Origin: Ruminococcus sp.
Lineage (GTDB): Bacteria > Bacillota > Clostridia > Oscillospirales > Ruminococcaceae
Direction of reading: 5' to 3'
Length of the DNA stretch: 34,365 nucleotides
NCBI GenBank assembly: GCA_017437285.1
Contig: JAFSBM010000068.1
Location: 1 to 34,365 of the forward strand
Shown here: positions 16,703 through 24,303 of the stretch, piece by piece
How positions within the stretch are numbered: the first letter of the stretch is position 1
How the letters are laid out: every line of letters begins with the position of its first letter
Translations under genes and position numbers: made by a program
The notes under the pieces: model-generated
The model's database searches: none
What the model was told of the DNA's origin: nothing
What the model saw: the letters and a program-made list of their open reading frames with translations, nothing else

Positions 16703-16852
16703 AAATATAGGAATATTATGGTTATTGCACGTACTTTCACAAAAGTGCGTGGAAATTTTATATTTTCCTCAGATGCCCGACATAAAAAGAAATAGGCATA
16801 AAGATATAAAGAAAGAACGAGTGTGAACAAACATTCGGAGGAATACAACAAA

Positions 16853-17809
16853 ATGAAAAAAATAAAAGTAAGACCTATGCACCTCTTATCTACGTTGGTG
16901 GTGTGTGTGTTGGTCATTTTCGCAACCGATTTCGGTGTGAGAATGATGAACCCAAGAAGTCTTATTGATGCCATTGAGGAGCATGGATGTTTTGTTCCGG
17001 TGGGCGGTGTCAAAAAGGACTTGCCAACACTTGTAAGCGGTGAAGAAGGGGAAATTCCGTCATCTGCCGGCACAGTTGCAGAACCGGGATGCACCTCAAA
17101 AGCGGTCACTCAGGATGATATTTTTAAGGGCAGACTTGTTCCATATCGTGGAGATATGCAGGTTATTCCCGATGTTTCTGAAAGCAGCGTAAATCTTTCC
17201 CAGTACAAGAACAATTATTATACAACATTAGGCGAGGAGATGCCTCTTACAAAGGATGCTGCTGACGGATTCAATGCTTTAATGGAGGCTTACAATAAGG
17301 CTACAGACCTTGTTGATTTTGCAGTATATGGCACAGAAGTCACTAATAACGGTGTAGGTTCGCCCTGTCCTATTCCTTTTTCAGAAAGTAAGGCAGGAAA
17401 TTCAATTGACCTTGCTGTTATGGGTTACGGCTCGATTATTTCATATGACGGACTGGACGCTGAAAAGTGGGTTATCGACAACTGTCACAATTATGGCTAT
17501 GTTGTGAGATATCCGCAGAATAAGGCGGAAATCACAGGTGAGCAGTATTGCCCTTGGCATATCAGATATGTGGGAATTCCTCATTCTATGGTGATGAAGT
17601 CAAATAACTGGTGCCTTGAAGAATATATCGGATACCTCCGCAGCTTTACAAGGGATAATCCCTTTTTGTGCAGCGTAAACGACAGAAATTACGAGATTTA
17701 CAGCGTTCCGTCAATGGGCGAGGTTACATATTTAAGTGTTCCGCTTGCAGGAAATTATGAGATTTCAGGCGACGGCACGACTGGTTATATAATTACAATT
17801 GAAAAGTAA
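16853..17809 (+). CDS. VanY-type D,D-carboxypeptidase-like protein, probably catalytically dead
   Basis: A 318-residue membrane-anchored protein (hydrophobic helix at about 11-26). Residues 105-260 match the VanY/M15B fold: a tail region PLTKDAADGFNALMEAY, then the zinc site segment and WVIDNCHNYGYVVRYPQNKAEITG. In active enzymes the motifs are SxHxxGxAxD and EPWH. Here they read SESKAGNSID (177-186) and CPWH (233-236). The first zinc His is Ser179 and the catalytic Glu is Cys233, while Asp186 and His236 remain. Hydrolysis is therefore unlikely; it may bind peptidoglycan stems or act as a sensor. A small beta domain closes the protein (about 275-318). The ATG at 16853 has CGGAGGAA upstream; an in-frame GTG at 16823 is less likely. 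It is monocistronic. Confidence 0.82.
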   Translation: MKKIKVRPMHLLSTLVVCVLVIFATDFGVRMMNPRSLIDAIEEHGCFVPVGGVKKDLPTLVSGEEGEIPSSAGTVAEPGCTSKAVTQDDIFKGRLVPYRGDMQVIPDVSESSVNLSQYKNNYYTTLGEEMPLTKDAADGFNALMEAYNKATDLVDFAVYGTEVTNNGVGSPCPIPFSESKAGNSIDLAVMGYGSIISYDGLDAEKWVIDNCHNYGYVVRYPQNKAEITGEQYCPWHIRYVGIPHSMVMKSNNWCLEEYIGYLRSFTRDNPFLCSVNDRNYEIYSVPSMGEVTYLSVPLAGNYEISGDGTTGYIITIEK

Positions 17810-17813
17810 AATC

Positions 17814-17843
17814 AAGCACTCTATGAAAATAGGGTGCTTTTTG
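17814..17843 (+). terminator. rho-independent terminator of the VanY-like gene
   Basis: AAGCACTCTAT/ATAGGGTGCTT is an 11-bp stem (one wobble pair) with a GAAA tetraloop, followed by TTTTT, 4 bases past the stop. Confidence 0.88.
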
Positions 17844-17879
17844 TGCATATGCACAAATGTGCAGGCGGATTTTGTGCAA
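17841..17879. promoter_or_regulatory. 16-bp palindrome TTGTGCATATGCACAA with extra half-sites
   Basis: The perfect palindrome spans 17841-17856. TGTGCA recurs at 17858 and 17873, giving three copies at steps of 16 and 15 bases. It lies just after a terminator and about 100 bases ahead of the putative -10 of the solute-binding lipoprotein gene, so it may be an activator or repressor site for that gene. A single TTTGTGCAAA also lies at 16641 ahead of the VanY-like gene. Confidence 0.45.
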
Positions 17880-17953
17880 TCATACGAAATTTGCAAATTA
17901 AAAATGTTAATTTGGCGAAAATACCCCTTTAAAATCACTATTATATAGAGGGG

Positions 17954-17982
17954 TAAAAAACAGCACTCCTCTTGTGTATAAT
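17954..17982 (+). promoter_or_regulatory. tentative promoter of the solute-binding lipoprotein gene
   Basis: TATAAT at 17977-17982 is convincing, but the hexamer at the right distance is TAAAAA. A weak -35 would suit an activated promoter. Confidence 0.35.
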
Positions 17983-18032
17983 GTATAAATAATGCGTAAA
18001 AAATTATTTAAAATCACTAAGGAGGACTTACT

Positions 18033-20264
18033 ATGAAAAAATTGACATCATTTCTTTGCGGATTATCAATTATCTGCTCAATGACAGCCTGCACCGAAAA
18101 GCCGCAGGAATCAGAGGTTATTCCCGTAACTCCTGTTGTATCGCAGACGATTTACAAATCAGAGGAATTTCCCATGCCCGATGATTACAACGGATTGATT
18201 TCGTTGGATTATTCCGCAGAAAAGGGAACTGTGCTGATTTATTACAATGGGGATTATGAGTATTTTGCTCAGTATTACGACGAAAATCTCAATCCGACGG
18301 AAAAAATTTCACTTAGGCAGGGAAAATTAGAATACGGCACAAGAGCATATGTTGCTCCTGACAGCACAATTCATCTTGTAACTATTTATGGCGAATATGA
18401 CGGAGATGCTGCCACGGATTATGAGGAATATTACGCAAACGCTGAGCCGAAAATTGAAATTTACAGCTACAATTCAAAGGGTGAAGAAATCGGGTATCTC
18501 AATGTTGAGGATATTGCCGATTCCTTTAATCTGATGAACAGCGTTACGGATATGATGTATTGCAATGAGAAATATATTCTCAATTTCTTTGACAACAAAT
18601 ATGTAATTGACAAAAACGGAATTATGACAGAATTTGAAAATGAAATGAATACGGTTTGTGCCGTTGACACCGAGGGGCGGCTTGTGGCTTCAAGGTGGGA
18701 GGATTACTGTTTTGTTGATGAAAGTCTGAAATATTCCGATAATCCCACAAAATTCGGGGAATATATACGCAGGTCGGGGGAAATCTTCACAGGTGCAGGG
18801 GATTACAGCCTTTTCGCAGTTATGCAGCGTGGAATTTATGGCATTACAGCGGACGGACAGGTTTTACAGCTTCTCGATTTTGCGGCTTCACGAATAAGCG
18901 CTAATACCCTCTATGATTACGCCTATGTGGGTGAGGGGAAATTTGCTGCGTTTTATTCGGGAGATATGGGAGAAACCGCAATTCTGCTTATGACCGTTCG
19001 CCCCGATGACTATGTTGAAAACCGTGAAAAAGTTGTTCTTGCCCTTGACGGTATAAATACATCACATGACGAACTTGCAGCAGCTTTCAATAAATCAAAC
19101 GATGAATATGAAGTTGAAATCAGAAATTACGAATACGGCACAGATGCACTGCGAGCTGATGTGCTGTCGGATAATTCACCCGATGTTTATTGTTATTCAG
19201 ACCTTGATACAGTTCAGAGCTACACAAATATCGGTGCATTTGCCGATATGTACGAGCTTATGGACACCTATGGCGGATTGTCCCGTGAGGATATTATGCC
19301 AAATGTCCTTGAAGCCTACGAAACAGGGGATAAACTTTACTTTATGTCAGATACATTCTATGTAAACTGCAATATAGCGTGGAGTGAGATGCTTGGCAGA
19401 GAGTACAGCAACTGGACTCTGGACGAATTTTTCGAGGTTGTTGAAAATATACCCGAAAATATGTATATCGGCGATAAATGGTCATTTGACAGCAGACACG
19501 GATTATTCTGCTATCTCTGTCGTAATAACGTGGAGCAATGGGTGGATTTTGACAATAACACCTGTGATTTTACCTCCGAAAGCTTTATAAAAATGCTTAA
19601 ATTATGCCGTGATTTGAAACTTGTATTTGATGAAATGCCCGATTATCAGAATATGACTCAGGAAGAAACCGCTGCTTTGGAGGAAATGAATGCGGCATTG
19701 TTAAGAAATAAAGAGGCTCTGCTTGGTTGGAGCGGAGGTTCTATGTCTTGGCTGCAAGGTCCCGGCTACGCAGCACATTTTGGCTTTAAAATGGAGGATA
19801 TAACACTTGTAGCAAATCCTACTAAGGATGGCGGAGGAACGATAAACTGCGGTAATTATTATTCTGTTCTCAAAAGCGGAAACTGTACCGAGGGCGGCTG
19901 GGCGTATATGTGTTGGCTGCTTGGAGAAAAAAAGCAGGAGGAAATCGGTTTTCATATGTTTCCAGTCCGCAAGGACGCTTTTTATAAGTGTACGGAAAAA
20001 CAGCGTGCGGCAACGGAAAATGGTTCAGCGGCAGGCGGTATGAATGGTTTAAGATTTGAGTTCGACCCCACTATTACAGAGGAACAGTATGAGTACATCA
20101 TCGGATTTATTGAAAAGTGTAACGTTTTAGCAGGACTTCGTTCAAAAGTGGGAGAAATTCTCGACGATGAATACAAAAGCTTTGCCGCAGGAGAGGTAAC
20201 TGCCGAAGAATGTGCAGAGCGTATTCAGAGCAGAATGGAGATTTATCTCAGCGAAAATTCATAA
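18033..20264 (+). CDS. large solute-binding-type lipoprotein with extra N-terminal sensor-like domain
   Basis: A 743-residue lipoprotein: signal peptide with lipobox SMTAC and lipidated Cys20. About the last 415 residues (from EKVVLALDGINTSHDELAAAFNKSNDEYEVEI on) resemble family 1 extracellular solute-binding proteins of sugar ABC importers. These carry the usual DVYCYSDLD, W-rich ligand segments (NWTLDEFFEVVENIPE, WSGGSMSWLQGPGY) and a closing Glu-rich helix. Residues 21-320 are extra, with repeated short beta strands and Asp/Tyr-rich turns (GTVLIYYNGDYEYFAQYYDENL), perhaps a beta-propeller. Standard binding proteins are 420-550 residues. No permease or ATPase is nearby, so it may serve a remote importer or act in sensing. 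AAGGAGG lies seven bases ahead of the ATG. Confidence 0.75.
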   Translation: MKKLTSFLCGLSIICSMTACTEKPQESEVIPVTPVVSQTIYKSEEFPMPDDYNGLISLDYSAEKGTVLIYYNGDYEYFAQYYDENLNPTEKISLRQGKLEYGTRAYVAPDSTIHLVTIYGEYDGDAATDYEEYYANAEPKIEIYSYNSKGEEIGYLNVEDIADSFNLMNSVTDMMYCNEKYILNFFDNKYVIDKNGIMTEFENEMNTVCAVDTEGRLVASRWEDYCFVDESLKYSDNPTKFGEYIRRSGEIFTGAGDYSLFAVMQRGIYGITADGQVLQLLDFAASRISANTLYDYAYVGEGKFAAFYSGDMGETAILLMTVRPDDYVENREKVVLALDGINTSHDELAAAFNKSNDEYEVEIRNYEYGTDALRADVLSDNSPDVYCYSDLDTVQSYTNIGAFADMYELMDTYGGLSREDIMPNVLEAYETGDKLYFMSDTFYVNCNIAWSEMLGREYSNWTLDEFFEVVENIPENMYIGDKWSFDSRHGLFCYLCRNNVEQWVDFDNNTCDFTSESFIKMLKLCRDLKLVFDEMPDYQNMTQEETAALEEMNAALLRNKEALLGWSGGSMSWLQGPGYAAHFGFKMEDITLVANPTKDGGGTINCGNYYSVLKSGNCTEGGWAYMCWLLGEKKQEEIGFHMFPVRKDAFYKCTEKQRAATENGSAAGGMNGLRFEFDPTITEEQYEYIIGFIEKCNVLAGLRSKVGEILDDEYKSFAAGEVTAEECAERIQSRMEIYLSENS

Positions 20265-20275
20265 ATTTTAAATTC

Positions 20276-20295
20276 CCCGAATAAAATTTATCGGG
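20276..20295 (+). other. hairpin over the ribosome site of the PBP5-like gene
   Basis: CCCGAATAAA pairs with TTTATCGGG (one bulged A). The 3' arm runs into GGGTGATG, the only ribosome-site candidate for the next ATG eight bases on. No U-run follows, so it may tune translation rather than end transcription. Confidence 0.35.
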
Positions 20296-20302
20296 TGATG
20301 TT

Positions 20303-21439
20303 ATGAGAAAAATAATAGCTGTTTTTATATCATTTGTCGTATTATTGACAATGGTTAGTCCGTTGTATACTATAGCCGATGATACAACAAATTCCGCAAA
20401 AGCATATGTTCTTATGGAAGCTACCACACAGACCGTTCTGGACAGCGAAAATGCCGATTTACGGCTTAATGTGGGCTATTTATCAAAACTTATGACAATT
20501 CTGCTCATAGCTGAGGATATTGAAACAGGAAAATATCTTATGTCAACGGAACTTACAGCGTCATCGGCGGTAACAGGCACAAAAGGTGCTGTCATATGGC
20601 TTGAAGCAGGGGATAAAATGACTGTCGAGGAACTTTTGAAAGCGGTGATTATCGGCAATGCCAATGACGCTGTAACCGTTCTTGCGGAGAAGTCGGAGCA
20701 GTCCGTTGAAAATTTCGTAATGCGTATGAATACCGAGGCTTTTGACCTTGGATTGCGGAATACAGCCTTTTATTCCCCTTATGGATATTATGACGAAAGG
20801 GAATACACAACGGCTCACGATATGGCGGTGATTTGCTCAAAGCTTGCGGAATACGGTTTTCTCCGCCCGATTTTCAAAACCTGGCGTGATTTCGTAAAAT
20901 CTGGGCAAACTGAACTTGTAAGCGAAAATAAACTTGCCAATTCCTATGAAAGGCACGTGGGATTCAAGGCGGCACATTCCGAGGAAACGGGATATAACAT
21001 AGCTGAGGGCGGTATGGACGAAGCAGGAACCTGTTATATTTCCGTCGTTCTCGGAGCAGACAGCGAGGACGAAATGTACAGACAGGCGAAAAGCCTTATA
21101 CGAAGCGGCTTTACGGATTATAAAGTGACGGCTACTATGTTTCCCGATGAAATGTTAATGCCTATAAAAGTCCGTGGAGGCTGCGATTCAGCGGTGGAAA
21201 TCCGCATAAGAGGGCAGAGCAGACTTGTAGTTCCAAAAGCTGTCAAGGAGCTTGGCACAGCGGTAGTTCTCCCCGAATATCTCACAGCTCCCGTGAAAAG
21301 CGGTCAGAAAATCGGTACGGCAGTTTTTTACAGCGACAAGAACTGCGTCTGTGAAATCGACATTATAACCGCTGGAAGTGTGGAAAAACTATCCTTTGCA
21401 TATGTGCTTAAAAAAACATTGTGCAATATTATGAAATAA
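20303..21439 (+). CDS. PBP5/DacA-like (peptidase S11 fold) protein lacking catalytic motifs
   Basis: A 378-residue exported protein: signal peptide at about 1-25, S11 D-Ala-D-Ala carboxypeptidase fold at about 32-270, then the beta-rich C-terminal domain of PBP5 (about 275-360). Family landmarks remain (AYVLMEATTQTVLDSENAD, GAVIWLEAGDKMTVEELLKAVIIGNANDAVTVLAE, NTAFYSPYGYYDEREYTTAHDMAVI). All three active-site motifs are altered: SxxK is YLSK (Tyr59, Lys62), SxN is NAN (119-121) and KTG is KAA (222-224). Without the Ser nucleophile it cannot form an acyl-enzyme, so it is probably a structural or regulatory pseudoenzyme. The frame is intact and the fold well kept, which argues against decay. 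It lies 38 bases after the lipoprotein gene, probably on the same transcript. Confidence 0.85.
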   Translation: MRKIIAVFISFVVLLTMVSPLYTIADDTTNSAKAYVLMEATTQTVLDSENADLRLNVGYLSKLMTILLIAEDIETGKYLMSTELTASSAVTGTKGAVIWLEAGDKMTVEELLKAVIIGNANDAVTVLAEKSEQSVENFVMRMNTEAFDLGLRNTAFYSPYGYYDEREYTTAHDMAVICSKLAEYGFLRPIFKTWRDFVKSGQTELVSENKLANSYERHVGFKAAHSEETGYNIAEGGMDEAGTCYISVVLGADSEDEMYRQAKSLIRSGFTDYKVTATMFPDEMLMPIKVRGGCDSAVEIRIRGQSRLVVPKAVKELGTAVVLPEYLTAPVKSGQKIGTAVFYSDKNCVCEIDIITAGSVEKLSFAYVLKKTLCNIMK

Positions 21440-21504
21440 TGGGGAATGGATTTGTTGGAATTTGACAAAAGTGGTTAAAATTAACAAATTATGATTAAAT
21501 CTAC

Positions 21505-21533
21505 TTGAAAAATTTTCAAATCCGTGTTATAAT
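21505..21533 (+). promoter_or_regulatory. pgi promoter
   Basis: TTGAAA (21505-21510), 17 bases, perfect TATAAT (21528-21533). The leader is about 55 bases and includes a small GTGCG/CGCAC pairing just before the ribosome site. Confidence 0.7.
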
Positions 21534-21593
21534 TAAGAAGATAATTTTATAGTGCGGTTAGATTTGCTTTCTCGCACAATGGAGGTACAAAAA

Positions 21594-22928
21594 ATGTCAT
21601 TAAAGCTTAACACAAAATATCTTCAGGATTTTGTAAATGCCGACGAAATGGCAGGCATTAAGGCACAGATTGAAACTGCTGCTGAGATGCTCCACAACAA
21701 AACAGGTCTTGGCAATGATTTCCTCGGCTGGGTAAATCTTCCCACAGATTACGACAAAGAGGAATTTGCTCGTATAAAGGCTGCTGCTGAGAAAATTAAG
21801 GCAAATTCTGATATTCTCATCGTTATCGGTATCGGCGGTTCATACCTCGGTGCAAGAGCTGCAATCGAGCTTCTCAAATCGCCTTTCTATAATAATATGA
21901 AGAAAGATACACCTGACATCTATTATGTTGGCAACAGCATCAATCCCACATACCTCAACGAAGTAATCGCTCTCTGCGAGGGTAAGGATTTCTCTGTAAA
22001 CGTAATTTCAAAGTCAGGTACAACAACTGAGCCTGCTCTTGCTTTCAGAATCTTCAAGAAAATGGTTGAGGATAAGTACGGCAAGGAAGAGGCTAAGAAC
22101 CGTATTTTCGCCACAACTGACAAGGCAAGAGGAACTCTCAAGAACCTCTCTGACGCTGAGGGTTATGAAACATTTGTAATTCCCGATGACGTTGGCGGAC
22201 GTTTCTCTGTTCTTACAGCAGTTGGTCTTCTTCCTATCGCAGTTGCAGGCTGTGACATTGACGCTCTTATGAAGGGTGCTGCAAAGGCTCAGCAGGAACT
22301 CTGTGCTGACTTCGATAACAACGACTGCTACAAGTACGCTGCACTCAGAAACATCCTTTACAGAAAGGGCAAGTCTGTGGAAATGCTCGTTTCCTACGAT
22401 CCAAGCTTTGTAATGATGTCAGAGTGGTACAAGCAGCTCTTCGGCGAGAGCGAGGGTAAGGACAACAAGGGTATTTTCCCTGCATCCGTTACATTCTCAA
22501 CAGACCTTCACTCCATGGGACAGTACATTCAGGACGGTGCAAGAATTATGTTTGAAACCGTTGTTGATATCAAGACTCCCAAGCAGGACCTTTTCCTTGA
22601 AGCTGACGAGGAAAATCTCGACGGTCTTAACTTCCTCACAAATCAGAATATGTCCGTTGTAAACCGCAAGGCATTTGAGGGTACAGTTCTTGCTCACACA
22701 GAGGGCGGCGTTCCCAATATGATTCTTGAGCTTGCTGATACAACTGAGGAAAGCGTTGGATATATGATTTACTTCTTCGAGAAGGCTTGCGCTGTTTCAG
22801 GTTATGTTCTCGGCGTTAATCCTTTCAATCAGCCAGGTGTTGAGAGCTACAAGTCAAATATGTTCGCTCTCCTCGGTAAGCCCGGCTATGAGGGTGCAAA
22901 GGCTGAATTAGAGGCTAAATTGGGCTAA
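21594..22928 (+). CDS. pgi: glucose-6-phosphate isomerase
   Basis: A 444-residue cytosolic glycolytic enzyme interconverting glucose-6-phosphate and fructose-6-phosphate, of the short Gram-positive type. Motifs include [17 protein letters not shown] (about 78-94), the phosphate loop [33 protein letters not shown], the DLHSMGQ segment and the C-terminal [12 protein letters not shown] with the active-site Lys. The ATG at 21594 was chosen for the GGAGGTACAAAAA just upstream; an earlier in-frame start at 21552 has no such site. Codons are strongly biased to a preferred set (CTC/CTT, AAG, GGT), pointing to high expression. Next to glgP it would channel glycogen-derived glucose phosphate into glycolysis. 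Confidence 0.97.
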   Translation: MSLKLNTKYLQDFVNADEMAGIKAQIETAAEMLHNKTGLGNDFLGWVNLPTDYDKEEFARIKAAAEKIKANSDILIVIGIGGSYLGARAAIELLKSPFYNNMKKDTPDIYYVGNSINPTYLNEVIALCEGKDFSVNVISKSGTTTEPALAFRIFKKMVEDKYGKEEAKNRIFATTDKARGTLKNLSDAEGYETFVIPDDVGGRFSVLTAVGLLPIAVAGCDIDALMKGAAKAQQELCADFDNNDCYKYAALRNILYRKGKSVEMLVSYDPSFVMMSEWYKQLFGESEGKDNKGIFPASVTFSTDLHSMGQYIQDGARIMFETVVDIKTPKQDLFLEADEENLDGLNFLTNQNMSVVNRKAFEGTVLAHTEGGVPNMILELADTTEESVGYMIYFFEKACAVSGYVLGVNPFNQPGVESYKSNMFALLGKPGYEGAKAELEAKLG

Positions 22929-23048
22929 AATCGGCTGTGCAGCTTTTGCATTGCTGATTTATGGGAGTTCCGTGAGAAATGAAAAACGATTCTTCTGCGG
23001 AAAGTTCCCGATATAAGAAACAATAAATCTCTCCGCCTTAAAGCGGGG
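22929..23048 (+). other. structured region between pgi and the P-loop gene
   Basis: Three stems follow each other. The first pairs 22929-22941 with 22947-22959 (AATCGGCTGTGCA, one mismatch, two wobbles, 5-base loop). The second has GGGA/TCCC and TTCCG/CGGAA arms across 22963-23009. The third has TCTCCGC/GCGGGGA (23029-23047) and ends just before the AAAGGAG ribosome site. None has a proper U-run. This could be a leaky terminator, an RNA-processing region or an uncharacterised regulatory leader. Confidence 0.45.
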
Positions 23049-23062
23049 AAAGGAGAAAAAAT

Positions 23063-23470
23063 ATGATTAAGCTTATTACAGGAAAAAAAGGTACAGGAAA
23101 AACAAAAATAATCATCGACCAGATCAACGAGGCAGTTAAATCCACAAACGGAAATATTGTTTGCATCGAAAAAGGCGATAACATCAGACGTTCTATCAGC
23201 TACAAGGTAAGATGGTGTGACGTTGATCAGTTCGGCGTTGAGGGTATGGATTCTTTCTATGGCTTCGTAGCCGGTATGCTCGCAGGCAACTATGATATAA
23301 AGGACATTTTTGTTGACGGTATCTTCAAGATCGTTGGCAGAGATTACGAGTGCTTCGGCAAGATGCTCGAAAAGCTTGACAAGCTCACAGGTGATGATTC
23401 TGTAATTACATTTACAGTTTCTGCTGATGAGGCTGACCTTTCCGAGAACGTAAAGCAGTTCATCAAGTAA
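23063..23470 (+). CDS. small P-loop protein of unknown function
   Basis: A 135-residue soluble protein. It opens directly with a Walker A motif, GKKGTGKT at 7-14, and has a possible Walker B strand, IKDIFVDGI (about 79-87), then ends in a strand-helix stretch SVITFTVSADEADL. No helicase, kinase or GTPase motif is visible. Similar short ATP-binding proteins occur in Clostridia and are sometimes labelled PilT-like, which the sequence does not justify. The ribosome site is AAAGGAG. It probably shares the pgi transcript, since no separate promoter was found, and codon use is as biased as in pgi, suggesting good expression. Confidence 0.75.
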   Translation: MIKLITGKKGTGKTKIIIDQINEAVKSTNGNIVCIEKGDNIRRSISYKVRWCDVDQFGVEGMDSFYGFVAGMLAGNYDIKDIFVDGIFKIVGRDYECFGKMLEKLDKLTGDDSVITFTVSADEADLSENVKQFIK

Positions 23471-23489
23471 TCGCTGATTTTCAATGAAA

Positions 23490-23520
23490 TTTTTCCGTTA
23501 TCTCTTGACATACGGAAAAA
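23490..23520. promoter_or_regulatory. 9-bp inverted repeat around the -35 of the DUF177-rpmF promoter
   Basis: TTTTTCCGT (23490-23498) and ACGGAAAAA (23512-23520) flank a 13-base centre that contains the TTGACA. A protein bound here would block polymerase. It could also act as a weak hairpin ending the upstream transcript. Confidence 0.4.
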
Positions 23521-23533
23521 AATAGTGTATAAT
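23505..23533 (+). promoter_or_regulatory. consensus promoter of the DUF177-rpmF operon
   Basis: TTGACA (23505-23510), 17 bases, TATAAT (23528-23533): a perfect match, as expected for ribosomal protein genes. Confidence 0.85.
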
Positions 23534-23565
23534 ATATTTTGTAATGCTTTGAAGGATTTTTTAGT

Positions 23566-24021
23566 ATGATAATTAATTTAAAGCAGCTTTTCAGCATCAC
23601 AGGTGAGTCAAAGGATTTTGACTATGAAATCGGAAGCGAGGAACTTTCGGGAATCAAGGGCTGTAATTTCAGTTCGCCAATTTCCGTAAAGGGCAGAATT
23701 TATAATAAGGCAGGCGTTGTCTATTTGAAGTACAACCTCTCCTTTTCTATGAACAGCCAATGTGACCGATGCCTGAAAGAAATGGATATTCCCTATTCTT
23801 TCGACTGTGACCATATTGTTGTTCCCTCTGTAAGCGGCGATAATGATGAATATATCGTGGCTGACGGTGAGAACCTTGAGCTGAATGAAATTGCAGTAAC
23901 CGATATGCTGCTTCAGATACCCACAAAAACACTTTGCAGCGAAGATTGCAAGGGTTTGTGTATGGTGTGCGGAGCTGATTTGAATGAGGGCGACTGCGAA
24001 CATCAAATATCCGAGTCGTGA
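23566..24021 (+). CDS. DUF177 (YceD-like) zinc-finger protein
   Basis: A 151-residue protein of the DUF177/YceD family, almost always encoded next to rpmF and linked to 23S rRNA accumulation and 50S assembly in other organisms. Cysteines are paired as in Gram-positive members: CDRC at 66-69, and C128, C132, C135 and C144 in the DCKGLCMVCGADLN segment. These are expected to bind zinc. The N-terminal half is beta-rich. The ATG follows GAAGGA by nine bases. It lies 23 bases ahead of rpmF and shares its promoter. Confidence 0.92.
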   Translation: MIINLKQLFSITGESKDFDYEIGSEELSGIKGCNFSSPISVKGRIYNKAGVVYLKYNLSFSMNSQCDRCLKEMDIPYSFDCDHIVVPSVSGDNDEYIVADGENLELNEIAVTDMLLQIPTKTLCSEDCKGLCMVCGADLNEGDCEHQISES

Positions 24022-24044
24022 GACTCTTATAAGGAGGTGCCAAC

Positions 24045-24230
24045 ATGGCTGTACCAAAGAGAAAAACTTCTAAGGCAAGACGTGATAAAAGACGTTCTGC
24101 TGTTTGGAAGCTCGATACACCTGCAATGTCCAAGTGCGATAACTGCGGTGCTATTAAGGCTCCCCACAAGGTTTGCAAGAACTGTGGATTCTACAAGGGC
24201 GTTAAGGTTTTAAATCTGGATGAAGAATAA
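24045..24230 (+). CDS. rpmF: 50S ribosomal protein L32
   Basis: A 61-residue protein, MAVPKRKTSKARRDKRRS at the start as in nearly all L32 proteins, with a zinc ribbon CxxC...CxxC (Cys 31, 34, 44, 47). This is the zinc-bound (C+) form rather than the cysteine-free paralogue made under zinc starvation. An ideal AAGGAGGTG precedes the ATG. Confidence 0.98.
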   Translation: MAVPKRKTSKARRDKRRSAVWKLDTPAMSKCDNCGAIKAPHKVCKNCGFYKGVKVLNLDEE

Positions 24231-24248
24231 TCAATTTCAGATACGAGG

Positions 24249-24279
24249 AGGAGAGGAGGCATAGTCTTCTCTCCTTTTT
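24249..24279 (+). terminator. rho-independent terminator after rpmF
   Basis: AGGAGAGGAG (24249-24258) pairs with CTTCTCTCCT (24266-24275) around a 7-base loop and runs into TTTT. No new promoter is obvious before the next gene, so some read-through is likely. Confidence 0.75.
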
Positions 24280-24303
24280 ACGTTATTTACAGGAGGGTTA
24301 TAA

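Noticed and set aside
16823-16852. Longer GTG start for the VanY-like protein
   Set aside because: The ATG at 16853 has the clear GGAGG site, which lies inside the longer version; the extra ten residues are hydrophilic and would precede the signal anchor.
24298-24303. TATAAT ahead of the DUF512 gene as a promoter
   Set aside because: It abuts the TTG start codon and overlaps the ribosome site spacer, so a transcript from it would lack the ribosome site.
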